Source of the DNA: JACCTI01 sp051005695
GTDB taxonomy: Bacteria > Verrucomicrobiota > Verrucomicrobiia > Chthoniobacterales > UBA10450
NCBI GenBank assembly: GCA_051005695.1
Contig: JBPCJC010000056.1
Coordinates: 1 to 37,455 of the forward strand
Length of the DNA: 37,455 nucleotides
Direction of reading: 5' to 3'
Positions 1-7,676 of the stretch are shown here, piece by piece (the stretch's first letter is position 1; every line of letters begins with the position of its first letter). Below the pieces are notes generated by a model. That model searched no databases. It was not told where the DNA came from and was given only the letters and a program-made list of their open reading frames with translations. The translations under genes and the position numbers were made by a program.

Positions 1-134
1 GTCCGGAGGAGCTCGAGATGGAGTGCGGCCTGGCGATTTTGACCGGCGAGCCGGCGGAAATTTGCCACCGTCACGAGGCCGAGTTGCAGCAACCCGCCAC
101 CAACGAGAAGGCCGCCGAGAGTTTCCGGAATCAT
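1..134 (-). CDS. Partial membrane protein, N-terminal 44 residues
   Basis: An open frame reads from an ATG at 134-132 off the left edge, so only the start is present. It begins MIPETLGGLLVGGG and continues as one Leu/Gly/Val-rich hydrophobic segment (about residues 6-24), then a basic amphipathic stretch with FRRLAGQNRQ and AALHLELLR. This looks like a membrane anchor followed by a cytosolic helix. The ATG lies 25 bases after the stop of the outer-membrane barrel gene on the same strand, so it is probably the third gene of that operon. The family is not recognised. There is no clear ribosome binding site. The codon pattern and hydrophobicity support a real gene, but the fragment is too short to be sure. 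Confidence 0.5.
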   Translation of the reverse strand, partial: MIPETLGGLLVGGGLLQLGLVTVANFRRLAGQNRQAALHLELLR

Positions 135-162
135 GAGCGCGGGAAAAACAAACCCGCGCTCA
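134..162. repeat. Perfect 10-bp hairpin between two minus-strand genes
   Basis: Bases 134-143 (TGAGCGCGGG) pair perfectly with 153-162 across a 9-base A-rich loop. The stem contains the stop codon of the upstream gene (162-160) and touches the start codon of the downstream gene (134-132). No U-tract follows on either strand, so it is not a canonical intrinsic terminator. It could sequester the downstream start or mark an mRNA processing point; that role is inferred. Confidence 0.55.
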
Positions 163-1773
163 AAACTTTAGCAACAGTTCCGAGCGAAAACCGTAAGCGG
201 TGGAGCGATCCTCGGGAAAACCGACAAAGGCGTCGAGAATCAAAACCGAATGCTGGTTCAGTTTCATTTGGTAACGGGCCGCGGCGGCGACGGAATCGGG
301 CTGGCTGGCGGCGAAGAAACGCGGGTCGTCGGTGGCGACGCGGCCGCCGATTTCCACGGTGAGTTGACGATCGGTACTGCCGAGAAATTTCTGGTAACCC
401 AGAGCCATGCCGACGGCGTCGTTCGCGCGATTGCCTAAGGGCGCGCCATACGCGCCCAGACCCTGCGCGGCAAAGAGGATTCCGGTTTGCCCCAGCGGGC
501 CGCCGCGATCGCCTCCGCGCGCGGCGGAAGAATAATCTTCGATCCCCCAGAAGGCGTCGAAGTAGAGGACATCCTTGCTGTGCGGCATGGTGGTCGAAAG
601 TTGCTGGAACAAAAGCACGCCGGTACTGACAGCGGGCGTTTCGCGGTCGAGCGCGACCGAGGCATTGACGCGCGTGGTCGAGTTAATCAAGCCGAAGCGG
701 CGGGTGTCGCCAAGGCCAACGTAGAAACCGTCGCCGCCGGTAAAGTCGTCGGCGTTCACGTACGCCAAATCGAAATCGACTGTGTCGGCTGCGTAGTCGG
801 CGGTGTTGAAGAGACCGAAAAGCTTGGCGCTGTTGTCGCGCAGGTTGTTATTCCGGTTCAATTCGTTCCAGGCAAAAATAAAGGTCGTGCGCAGGGCGGA
901 CGCGCCGAGGAAGAAGAGCGAAGTTCTCGTTAGGCCAAAGGCATCGATGACGTCTTCATTGATCATGATCCCATCCTGGAAACTGAGCGGCTGGCGGCCG
1001 ATCGAGAAATAATAATCCAGGCTCTTGGTGTCGTTAGGATCGAGGTTCGGGAAGATTTCGCCGAAGTCGCCCTGAAAAAAAAGCGTGGTTACATAGGCGT
1101 TGAGATCGTTCTTCAACCCCTGCCGCGGATCGAAACGATAACCGCTGTAATCCAGCCCATCGCGATCGAGCGGCCGGAAACCGATGAGCAAACGTTCGGT
1201 CGGGGTGAGATAAAGATTACCGTAGAGATCGAGGCGATTGGCCCACTCGGTGATCTGGCCGCGGCCATTATCGAAAGTCTGCAAAGCGGTCCGCGCGGTC
1301 CCGAACGCGATGAAGACCGGCTGCCAAACCGCGCCGGTGGGAATCTTGAAACCAGGCGCGATCGGGCCCACGCCGAGAAACGGATTCTGCCCGATCTCGA
1401 TGATCGGTTTCGGCCGATCGGGAAACCCTGCGAGCTTGAGCGGAGTGGGCTTGTCGCTCAAAGCGCTGCTGCCATGCGCCGCGGGCGAACCGATGGGCAT
1501 GCCGTTGGCGTTGGTGGTGATGGTGGTGGTCGTTGTCGTACTGGTGGCGGAGACGGTTCCGGCCGGGATCGTGGTGATGGACGCGCTCGCGGCCGGCATT
1601 CCGACGGCGCCGACGTTTTCGATGTTCGTCCCGCAGTTACCGCAAAAATGATAATCCGCCGGCATGGTGTGCCCGCAGGTGGGGCAGACTTTCGTCTCTG
1701 CGCCCATAGCGCCAAAGCCAGCACTCGTTAGGCAAAGGAAACCGAGGAAGAGGCTGAGCCGAAAAATTCTCAT
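160..1773 (-). CDS. Outer-membrane beta-barrel protein with periplasmic zinc ribbon
   Basis: The 537-residue protein starts with a signal peptide (MRIFRLSLFLGFLCLTSAGFG, cleavage near residue 25). A four-Cys zinc ribbon follows at once, CPTC at 30-33 and CGNC at 44-47, then a Thr/Ser/Ala-rich linker to about residue 110. The rest (about 130-537) is rich in alternating aromatic and polar strands with Gly/Asp/Asn turns and ends in LLLKF. A terminal Phe is the usual C-terminal signature of outer-membrane barrels. No heme motif is present. It lies 15 bases downstream of the pentaheme cytochrome gene, so the two are co-transcribed. By analogy with porin-cytochrome conduits it could hold a cytochrome at the outer membrane, but no similarity to a named conduit porin is claimed. 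The zinc ribbon on an exported barrel is unusual. Confidence 0.75.
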   Translation of the reverse strand: MRIFRLSLFLGFLCLTSAGFGAMGAETKVCPTCGHTMPADYHFCGNCGTNIENVGAVGMPAASASITTIPAGTVSATSTTTTTTITTNANGMPIGSPAAHGSSALSDKPTPLKLAGFPDRPKPIIEIGQNPFLGVGPIAPGFKIPTGAVWQPVFIAFGTARTALQTFDNGRGQITEWANRLDLYGNLYLTPTERLLIGFRPLDRDGLDYSGYRFDPRQGLKNDLNAYVTTLFFQGDFGEIFPNLDPNDTKSLDYYFSIGRQPLSFQDGIMINEDVIDAFGLTRTSLFFLGASALRTTFIFAWNELNRNNNLRDNSAKLFGLFNTADYAADTVDFDLAYVNADDFTGGDGFYVGLGDTRRFGLINSTTRVNASVALDRETPAVSTGVLLFQQLSTTMPHSKDVLYFDAFWGIEDYSSAARGGDRGGPLGQTGILFAAQGLGAYGAPLGNRANDAVGMALGYQKFLGSTDRQLTVEIGGRVATDDPRFFAASQPDSVAAAARYQMKLNQHSVLILDAFVGFPEDRSTAYGFRSELLLKF

Positions 1774-1788
1774 GAACGTGCGGCCGAA

Positions 1789-3915
1789 TCAGTGCGCGGC
1801 ATCGGCCAGCGTCTGCGTTTGCTTTTGATGTTGCTCGCGCGATTCCGGCAGGAAGGGCTTCGAGGGCAGGGCCATGATCTCGCGCTCGTTCGGGCGGAGA
1901 TTCAAGAGCGCCGGTCCGGACGGGAGAATGATGGTTTTATTCCAGAGTGTTTGCGAACGCTCGACCACGCTGTTGGCGATCCCTTTCGGCGACATGTTGT
2001 AATCGAACCCGACCTCCGTGATGTCACCGATCAAATTCACCGGGACCATTTGGGCGATGAATTTTACATTCACTTTATAAGGCAGCTCGCCGGTGAGGCG
2101 CGCGCCATCCACCTTGTAGGGCGCCCAGCGCGATTTGCCGGGGAGCAGGACGATGCTCTGTTTGCGGGCGCCGTTCGGGCGGGCGAGAAGCGCGTCCGCG
2201 TTCGTCGCCGGGCGCACATACGGCAGCGGATCGATGCTCTTGTTCGTCGGCAAAATCTGCACCCGCTCGCCGCCGCGAATCAGTTGCACGAGGAACTTCG
2301 ATTGCAGGCTGAAGAGGTATTTATCCAGCGGCATTTTGCGATCGCGGACGAAGGCGGATTCTTCATCGCGGACATCGCCGTTCGGATCGCGATCGCCGGA
2401 GACGAACAGCACTCGGCCACGCCGATCGCTCACCGTCACCTGGAGAAAATTCGCGCGCTCAGCATCGAAACCGGTCGGCGCGCCATGGCCATCGGTGCCA
2501 TTGGCGACTTCGATTTTGAACTTAATTCCGCGGGCGTCGTTCTGCTCGACGACAAAATCGTGCAGTTGAAATCCGCGTCGCAGGATTTGGTAACGTTGCG
2601 CGCTCGCGTCTTCGAGTTTCGCGTATTGATCGGCGAGAATGAGGTGCGCGTCGTAGCGATCGTCGATCGATTGCCAGCGCGGCGGAAAGGTTATGTTCGA
2701 CGCGGTCGGACTTTTCTCGAACGCGTCCGTCCCCCAGCCCGCGCGATAATCGAAGAGCAACCATTCGCGCATGGTCGCAAGCTGCTGCGCCTTGACGTTG
2801 AACGGGAATAACCCCGGATGAATCACCGAGTAATCCGGTCCAGCAAAGCGATGATCAGTCAGCTTGCGCGGCGGCGTCGGCTTGTCGCCCACCATCGCGG
2901 CGGGACCAAAAGCGTAGCCGGATTTCAGCCCCGGAATTCGGCCCATGTGGCAATCCTGGCAGGTCGTGCCGGCCTTGTTCGCGGGCGAGTTTTTGAATTG
3001 CGAAAACGCTTCTTCGAGACGGAAGCCGTTCAGCAGATTGACGTCGTGGCAGCTGCCGCAGAAACCGGATTTCTCCAGCGGATCGAACTTGATCACGTTG
3101 GTATGAATCGCGCGACCCACTTCCCCGCGCTTCGTCACGACCTGGAATTTATCGGGTTGCGCGAGGACCTGTTTCAAAATGCGCGGGCCCTTCGGTCCAA
3201 AGACTGGCTCCAGCAGATCGCCTTCCTGGATCGCGGTGCGCCCGCTGACCTTGCCGTAGTTACTCTTCACGCGATGGCAGACGACGCAGCTGATGCCTTC
3301 ACGCGAAGTCGGGTTGCGATCCATGTTGCTGGCGAAGATTGGCTCCTTCAACTGCATCCCGACCTGGGTGTGGCAGCGAATGCAGAAGTCGCCGTTGGTG
3401 CCGGAAAGGCGTCGGTCGATCGTCGCCTGCATGGTGTTGAAGACCGGGCTCAACTGCGCGTAGGCGTGTTGCGAAACCGACCATTGCCGGAACTGCGTCG
3501 GATGGCAGGTGGCGCAGGTCGAGGCCGAGGGAAATTTATTTTCGACTAACAACTGCGCGTGCGCGCCAGCGGCATTCAAGGGCGCGCCCGCAGCGCGCGC
3601 CGTCGCGGCCGGAAGATTCGGCGGCGCATTCGGCACCAGCAAAAGATCATCCGGCATCGGCTCGTTATTCCCGGCGCCGCCGGAAGGCAGAAGCAAATCA
3701 TCATCCGACGAAGCGGCCGGCGCGGAGGAGGATGGCGCCGGCACCAGAAGGTCGTCGGCGTCGTTAGGCGGCGCAGTGGCGGCCGGGGCAACGCTGGCCG
3801 CGGGCGCGGCGGAAGCGAGCGGACTGGCCTCCGGCGTTTGTGCCTGAAGCGGCAAAGTCAGCGCGGCGAAACAGAGGGAACTGATCGCAACGCCAGGAAG
3901 AAAATGGCGCGGCAT
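1789..3915 (-). CDS. Exported pentaheme c-type cytochrome (c554-like)
   Basis: The 708-residue protein has an N-terminal signal peptide (about 1-25) and a disordered Ala/Pro/Ser leader (26-120). The leader carries three acidic motifs: DADDLLVP, DDDLLLP and PDDLLLVP. Five CxxCH heme sites follow at residues 134-138, 178-182, 210-214, 286-290 and 319-323. The first sits in a TCATCHPTQFRQW context, as in cytochrome c554-type multiheme proteins. Residues 330-708 have no heme site and look beta-rich, with a C-terminal basic/Gln tail. It probably transfers electrons in the periplasm or at the outer membrane with the barrel protein encoded next. It is transcribed divergently from the tetraheme cytochrome at 4062, across 146 bases. 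The heme count is seen directly; the redox partner is inferred. Confidence 0.85.
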   Translation of the reverse strand: MPRHFLPGVAISSLCFAALTLPLQAQTPEASPLASAAPAASVAPAATAPPNDADDLLVPAPSSSAPAASSDDDLLLPSGGAGNNEPMPDDLLLVPNAPPNLPAATARAAGAPLNAAGAHAQLLVENKFPSASTCATCHPTQFRQWSVSQHAYAQLSPVFNTMQATIDRRLSGTNGDFCIRCHTQVGMQLKEPIFASNMDRNPTSREGISCVVCHRVKSNYGKVSGRTAIQEGDLLEPVFGPKGPRILKQVLAQPDKFQVVTKRGEVGRAIHTNVIKFDPLEKSGFCGSCHDVNLLNGFRLEEAFSQFKNSPANKAGTTCQDCHMGRIPGLKSGYAFGPAAMVGDKPTPPRKLTDHRFAGPDYSVIHPGLFPFNVKAQQLATMREWLLFDYRAGWGTDAFEKSPTASNITFPPRWQSIDDRYDAHLILADQYAKLEDASAQRYQILRRGFQLHDFVVEQNDARGIKFKIEVANGTDGHGAPTGFDAERANFLQVTVSDRRGRVLFVSGDRDPNGDVRDEESAFVRDRKMPLDKYLFSLQSKFLVQLIRGGERVQILPTNKSIDPLPYVRPATNADALLARPNGARKQSIVLLPGKSRWAPYKVDGARLTGELPYKVNVKFIAQMVPVNLIGDITEVGFDYNMSPKGIANSVVERSQTLWNKTIILPSGPALLNLRPNEREIMALPSKPFLPESREQHQKQTQTLADAAH

Positions 3916-3990
3916 AACTCAATCAGGCTGATCGGAATGGGTGATGCACGTCAATCCCAAAAAAATCCGCGAGCCCTCCCGGAAAAAAGC

Positions 3991-4019
3991 TTGTCCGATG
4001 AGTTGGCGATTGGTACACA
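3991..4019 (+). promoter_or_regulatory. Candidate promoter for the plus-strand cytochrome operon
   Basis: TTGTCC (3991-3996) and TACACA (4014-4019) are 17 bases apart, with a TG one base upstream of the -10 box (extended -10). The boxes match consensus only partly. The position, 43 bases before the ATG at 4062 in the 146-base divergent gap, is right for a promoter. Confidence 0.25.
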
Positions 4020-4061
4020 AATTCAGCGCACCCCAGCGAAACCGCGCAAAGAAAACTCATC

Positions 4062-5057
4062 ATGGAAAATCGTCGCCCCTGGTCCGCGGTTATTTTGCTT
4101 TTTGTTCTCGGAAGTTCGGGTGCCTTCGCCGCGCAAGTGCACGAGATCGATCCGGCAAAAGTGGTCGGCTCGCAGAAGTGCGGCGAGTGCCACAAGCTGG
4201 AGGCGGAAGCGTGGAAGACGACGCCGCACTTCGCGACTTTCGATTCGATGCATCGCAGCCCTGAAGGCCAGAAGATCGCGGGCGCGCTCGGGGTTAAGCG
4301 GATCAAATCCGAAAGCCTTTGCCTGACCTGCCATTACACCATGCAGAAAAAAAGCGGCGCGGAAGCGGAACCGATCTCCGGGGTTTCCTGCGAATCCTGC
4401 CACGGCGCGGCCGCGGATTGGGTGAATATTCACAATGACAAAAAACTCTCGAAGGAAGAACGGCGGACCAAATCAGCCGCCGCGGGAATGATCCGGCCGG
4501 AAGACATCTACGCGGTCGCGGCCAACTGTTTCCAGTGCCACCTCGTGCCTAACGAGCAGTTGGTCAACAAGGGCGGACATTCCGCGGGCACCCCGGGCTT
4601 TGAGTTGGTCGCCTGGTCGCAGGGAATGGTGCGGCACAATTTCCTCACCCCCAGCGGCGACGAAGGAAAGGTGAACAAGGAGGATGACGCCAATCGCAAG
4701 CGGATGATGTTCGCGGCCGGCGCCATTCTCGATTTGGAATACAGCCTGCGCGGCGTCGCCAGCGCGACCGAGAAAGCAGTTTACGGCATCACGATGGCGC
4801 AGCGCGCAGCGGCGGCGAAGAAGAAGCTCGAAGCCATCCAAAAAGCCGCGCCGACCGATGAGGTGGCGCAAATTCTAGCCGCGGCCCAAGGCGCGGCCTT
4901 GAAGTTGAACAACAAAGCGCCGCTGGACGAAGCAGCCGACAAGGTCGCCGAGTTGGGCAAGAAATTTGGACAAACCGAAACCGGCGACAAACTCGCGGGG
5001 CTCGATGCGATGCTGCCGAAAACCGAGCAGTACCGTGGCAAACCGTATCAACCGTAA
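4062..5057 (+). CDS. Exported tetraheme cytochrome c554 family protein
   Basis: The 331-residue protein has a signal peptide (hydrophobic core 8-23, AFAA cleavage site). Four CxxCH sites follow: CGECH 40-44, CLTCH 87-91, CESCH 110-114 and CFQCH 156-160. The spacing and the SQKCGECHKLEAEAWKTTPH context match the cytochrome c554/c' family of periplasmic tetraheme electron carriers. The last third (about 230-320) is Ala/Lys-rich and helical and has no heme. It is the first gene of a plus-strand operon leading into the CNB-ferredoxin, cytochrome b and decaheme genes. It likely shuttles electrons between the membrane module and the terminal acceptor or donor. The leader GCAAAGAAAA before the ATG is only a weak ribosome binding site. 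Confidence 0.85.
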   Translation: MENRRPWSAVILLFVLGSSGAFAAQVHEIDPAKVVGSQKCGECHKLEAEAWKTTPHFATFDSMHRSPEGQKIAGALGVKRIKSESLCLTCHYTMQKKSGAEAEPISGVSCESCHGAAADWVNIHNDKKLSKEERRTKSAAAGMIRPEDIYAVAANCFQCHLVPNEQLVNKGGHSAGTPGFELVAWSQGMVRHNFLTPSGDEGKVNKEDDANRKRMMFAAGAILDLEYSLRGVASATEKAVYGITMAQRAAAAKKKLEAIQKAAPTDEVAQILAAAQGAALKLNNKAPLDEAADKVAELGKKFGQTETGDKLAGLDAMLPKTEQYRGKPYQP

Positions 5058-5121
5058 ATCGGCGCCGGCAGTTTAACGCTCGCCGTCTGATGTTTCGCCC
5101 GCCAGTTTAGCGGGTCTGGCC

Positions 5122-6858
5122 ATGGCTGAATTAGCGACGCGCATTTCCCGGCCGAAACGCTGGGATGTTCCTTTCGGCGACCAGATGTCGCCCGAGATCG
5201 TCGACGCGCTGCTCGAGATCCCACCGTTTTCCGAAGTCGATCAGGAGCGTTTTCCGCCGACGATTCCGTTCCGCGGCATTCTCCTGAACGACGCGCGTCT
5301 GCGCAAATTCGAGCGCGGCGACATCATCGTGCGCGAAGGCGATTACGGCAGCAGCGCGTTCTACATCCTCCAGGGTTCGGTGCGAGTGATGCTTGATTCG
5401 CTGCCCGCGAAATTGCTCGGCCGGCGCACTCCGCAGAAGAAAGGTTTCTTTCGCTCCCTCGCGCAACTTTGGACGCGCCCGAAGTATCCGGAGGTCCGGC
5501 ATTATTCACCAGAAGATTCCGCGCGCGCCGCAGTCGACGCCCCGCTCCAGGTGCGCGCCCGCGCTGGCGAGGAGGTGCGCATTTTTCTGCAGGATATTCC
5601 GCAAGTGCTCGATCAAAACCACACCGCCCTCCTCGGCAAAGGGGAGCTGTTCGGCGAAATCGCCGCCATCTCGCGCGCGCCCCGCACAGCCACGGTGATC
5701 GCGGAGGAAACGGTCGAGTTATTCGAAATCCGCTGGCAGGGTTTGCGCGAGATTCGCAAATACGCGCCCGTCTGGAAGGAACACATTGATCGCCGTTATC
5801 GCGAACGAAGTCTCGTTAGGCATCTGCGCGAGACCCCGCTCCTGAAAAATCTTTCCGACCAGGATCTGGCCACCGTGGCCGATCACACCCGCTTCGAAAG
5901 CTTCGGCGAATTGGAATGGAACTCATCCTATCGCACGACGCGCGACGGGACCGCGCAGGAGCGCCTGGCGAAAGAACCGGTGATCGCGCGCGAAGGCGAT
6001 TACCCGAATGGTTTGATCCTGATCCGCAGCGGCTTCGCGCGGCTCAGTTTCAAATATAATCACGGCGAACGCACCGTGAGTTATCTCGGGAAAGGTGACG
6101 TCTTCGGCCTCTCGTCACTGCTCGAGAGCGCGCAGGAAAACAAACCGCCCGGCCTCCCCTTCTCTCTTCGCGCCATTGGCTACGTCGATATCCTGGTCAT
6201 CCCGACGCCGATCGTGGAGCGGTTCATCGGTCCACATTTCAGCGCCGAGGAAGTCGCCGCGCTGCGCGAACGCGCCGAGCACGCTCGGCTGATCGATGTC
6301 GAGCGCGACGCCGAAGCTACCTTCGGTCCGGAGATGCTCGAGTTCCTGGTCGAGGAACGTTATATCAACGGCACCGCCACGATGTTGATCGATCTCGATC
6401 GGTGCACGCGCTGCGATGATTGCGTGCGCGCCTGCGCGGCCACGCACGACAACAGTCCGAAATTCATTCGGCACGGTCAGCAGCAGAACGGGATCATGGT
6501 CGCGCACGCCTGCATGCATTGCGTCGATCCGGTTTGCATGATCGGCTGCCCCACGGGCGCGATTCATCGCGAGTCGCTCCAGGGCCAGGTGGTGATCAAC
6601 GATCTCACCTGCATCGGCTGCGCGACCTGCGCCAACATTTGCCCCTACGACAACATCCAGATGGTCCAGGTGCGCGATGAAGCCGGCACTTTCATCGTCG
6701 ATGAAGCCACGCGCACGCCGATCCTGAAGGCGACCAAGTGCGATCTTTGCATCGATCAACTCGGCGGCCCCGCTTGTGTACGCGCCTGTCCGCATGATGC
6801 CCTTATTCGCGCGGACATGCGCGAGGTCGGGCAACTGGAGAGGTGGCTCAATCGGTGA
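5122..6858 (+). CDS. Two cyclic-nucleotide-binding domains fused to a 4x[4Fe-4S] ferredoxin
   Basis: The 578-residue cytosolic protein has three parts. Residues about 55-215 form a CNB domain with ERGDIIVREGD and a well-kept phosphate-binding cassette, FGEIAAISRAPRTATV; a loop of about 60 residues is inserted between its strands. Residues about 230-395 form a second CNB domain (IAREGDYPNGLILI) in which the RTA cassette is lost. Residues 428-565 form a DmsB/NrfC-type ferredoxin with four Cys clusters: CTRCDDCVRAC, CMHCVDPVCMIGC, CIGCATCANICP and CDLCIDQLGGPACVRACP. No signal peptide or membrane helix is seen. It probably passes electrons to or from the adjacent cytochrome b on the cytosolic face, perhaps gated by cAMP or cGMP. 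The next gene starts within its stop codon (GTGA). Ligand binding is not shown. Confidence 0.85.
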   Translation: MAELATRISRPKRWDVPFGDQMSPEIVDALLEIPPFSEVDQERFPPTIPFRGILLNDARLRKFERGDIIVREGDYGSSAFYILQGSVRVMLDSLPAKLLGRRTPQKKGFFRSLAQLWTRPKYPEVRHYSPEDSARAAVDAPLQVRARAGEEVRIFLQDIPQVLDQNHTALLGKGELFGEIAAISRAPRTATVIAEETVELFEIRWQGLREIRKYAPVWKEHIDRRYRERSLVRHLRETPLLKNLSDQDLATVADHTRFESFGELEWNSSYRTTRDGTAQERLAKEPVIAREGDYPNGLILIRSGFARLSFKYNHGERTVSYLGKGDVFGLSSLLESAQENKPPGLPFSLRAIGYVDILVIPTPIVERFIGPHFSAEEVAALRERAEHARLIDVERDAEATFGPEMLEFLVEERYINGTATMLIDLDRCTRCDDCVRACAATHDNSPKFIRHGQQQNGIMVAHACMHCVDPVCMIGCPTGAIHRESLQGQVVINDLTCIGCATCANICPYDNIQMVQVRDEAGTFIVDEATRTPILKATKCDLCIDQLGGPACVRACPHDALIRADMREVGQLERWLNR

Positions 6859-7676
6859 GTCCACTACTCGTTAGGCGAATTTGTTTCACCGGCGGCTTGC
6901 TCGTCCTCTCCGTAATCACAATTTTCGGCTGGTGGCTTTTACTCGCCGCGCTCCGGCCGGCGGCGATCTACAGCGGCCTGCTGCTGTTCGCGATCGTGCT
7001 CGCGCTCACTTTTTTCAATGCGCGCAAAAAGCTCCCGTTCCTGCCCCTGATCCGCGCGGCCGTCTGGCTGCAGGTGCACATCTATGCGGGCTGGTTCGCG
7101 CTCCTGGTTTTCCTGCTCCACATCCAGTTTCGTTTTCCGCGCGGCCCGCTCGAGCTCACGCTCGCGCTCGTCTTTTCGATTGTCATGCTGAGCGGGATTC
7201 TCGGTCTTTATATCAGCCGCGAAATTCCGCCGCGGATGGCGCGCTCCGGCGAAGCTTTGGTCTACGAACGCATTCCCGCGCTCCGCCTGCACATTCAGCA
7301 TGAAGTGGAAGCTCTGGTCCGGCTCGCGGAGAAGGAAACCGACTCCTCCACCCTCGGCGATTTCTACGTGCGTTATCTGCGCAATTTTTTCGTGCGCATT
7401 CCCAGTCCGCTCACGGCCCTCGCCGCCGCTGATCGTTCTTTGCACGAACCGCTCGCGGAGTTCAACGCCCTCGACCGTTACCTGAACGAGCGCGAGAAAA
7501 CGATCGCGAACGAAATCCGCGATTGGATGGAGACCAAGCAGAACCTCGATTTCCAATACGCCGCGCAACGCCTGCTCAAGCTCTGGCTTTTCGTGCACAT
7601 CCCTTTCACCTACAGCCTGCTCGTTCTCGGGTTCGCCCACGGGATCATCGCCACGCTCTACGCCGGGAGGTGGTAA
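6855..7676 (+). CDS. Four-helix membrane cytochrome b-like subunit
   Basis: Four hydrophobic segments are visible (about residues 8-30, 35-52, 73-95 with the following helix to 120, and 240-265 of about 273). A soluble, charged region of about 110 residues separates the third and fourth groups. His residues lie in VHIYAGWFALLVFLLH in the first half and in FVHIPFTYSLLVLGFAH at the end. Two His pairs about 12-14 residues apart suggest two b hemes, so it is called a quinone-interacting or heme-bearing membrane subunit. I prefer the GTG at 6855, which overlaps the upstream TGA, with GGAGAGG at 6837-6843 upstream. A GTG at 6843 would add four residues. It links the cytosolic ferredoxin to the decaheme protein. 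Heme binding is inferred from His placement. Confidence 0.7.
   Translation: MSPLLVRRICFTGGLLVLSVITIFGWWLLLAALRPAAIYSGLLLFAIVLALTFFNARKKLPFLPLIRAAVWLQVHIYAGWFALLVFLLHIQFRFPRGPLELTLALVFSIVMLSGILGLYISREIPPRMARSGEALVYERIPALRLHIQHEVEALVRLAEKETDSSTLGDFYVRYLRNFFVRIPSPLTALAAADRSLHEPLAEFNALDRYLNEREKTIANEIRDWMETKQNLDFQYAAQRLLKLWLFVHIPFTYSLLVLGFAHGIIATLYAGRW

Noticed and set aside
18..362. Plus-strand open frame over the left edge
   Set aside because: It runs antisense to the barrel gene, is Arg/Asn-rich without family features, and ends inside that gene.
1792..2811. Long plus-strand frame (339 codons) antisense to the pentaheme cytochrome
   Set aside because: High-GC shadow frame; the opposite strand has a signal peptide and five heme motifs.
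3559..4326. Plus-strand frame spanning the divergent cytochrome promoters
   Set aside because: Arg-rich shadow covering the start of two well-supported divergent genes in other frames.
6115..6864. Minus-strand frame of 249 codons opposite the ferredoxin domain
   Set aside because: It is antisense to Cys-cluster coding sequence and has no recognisable domain.
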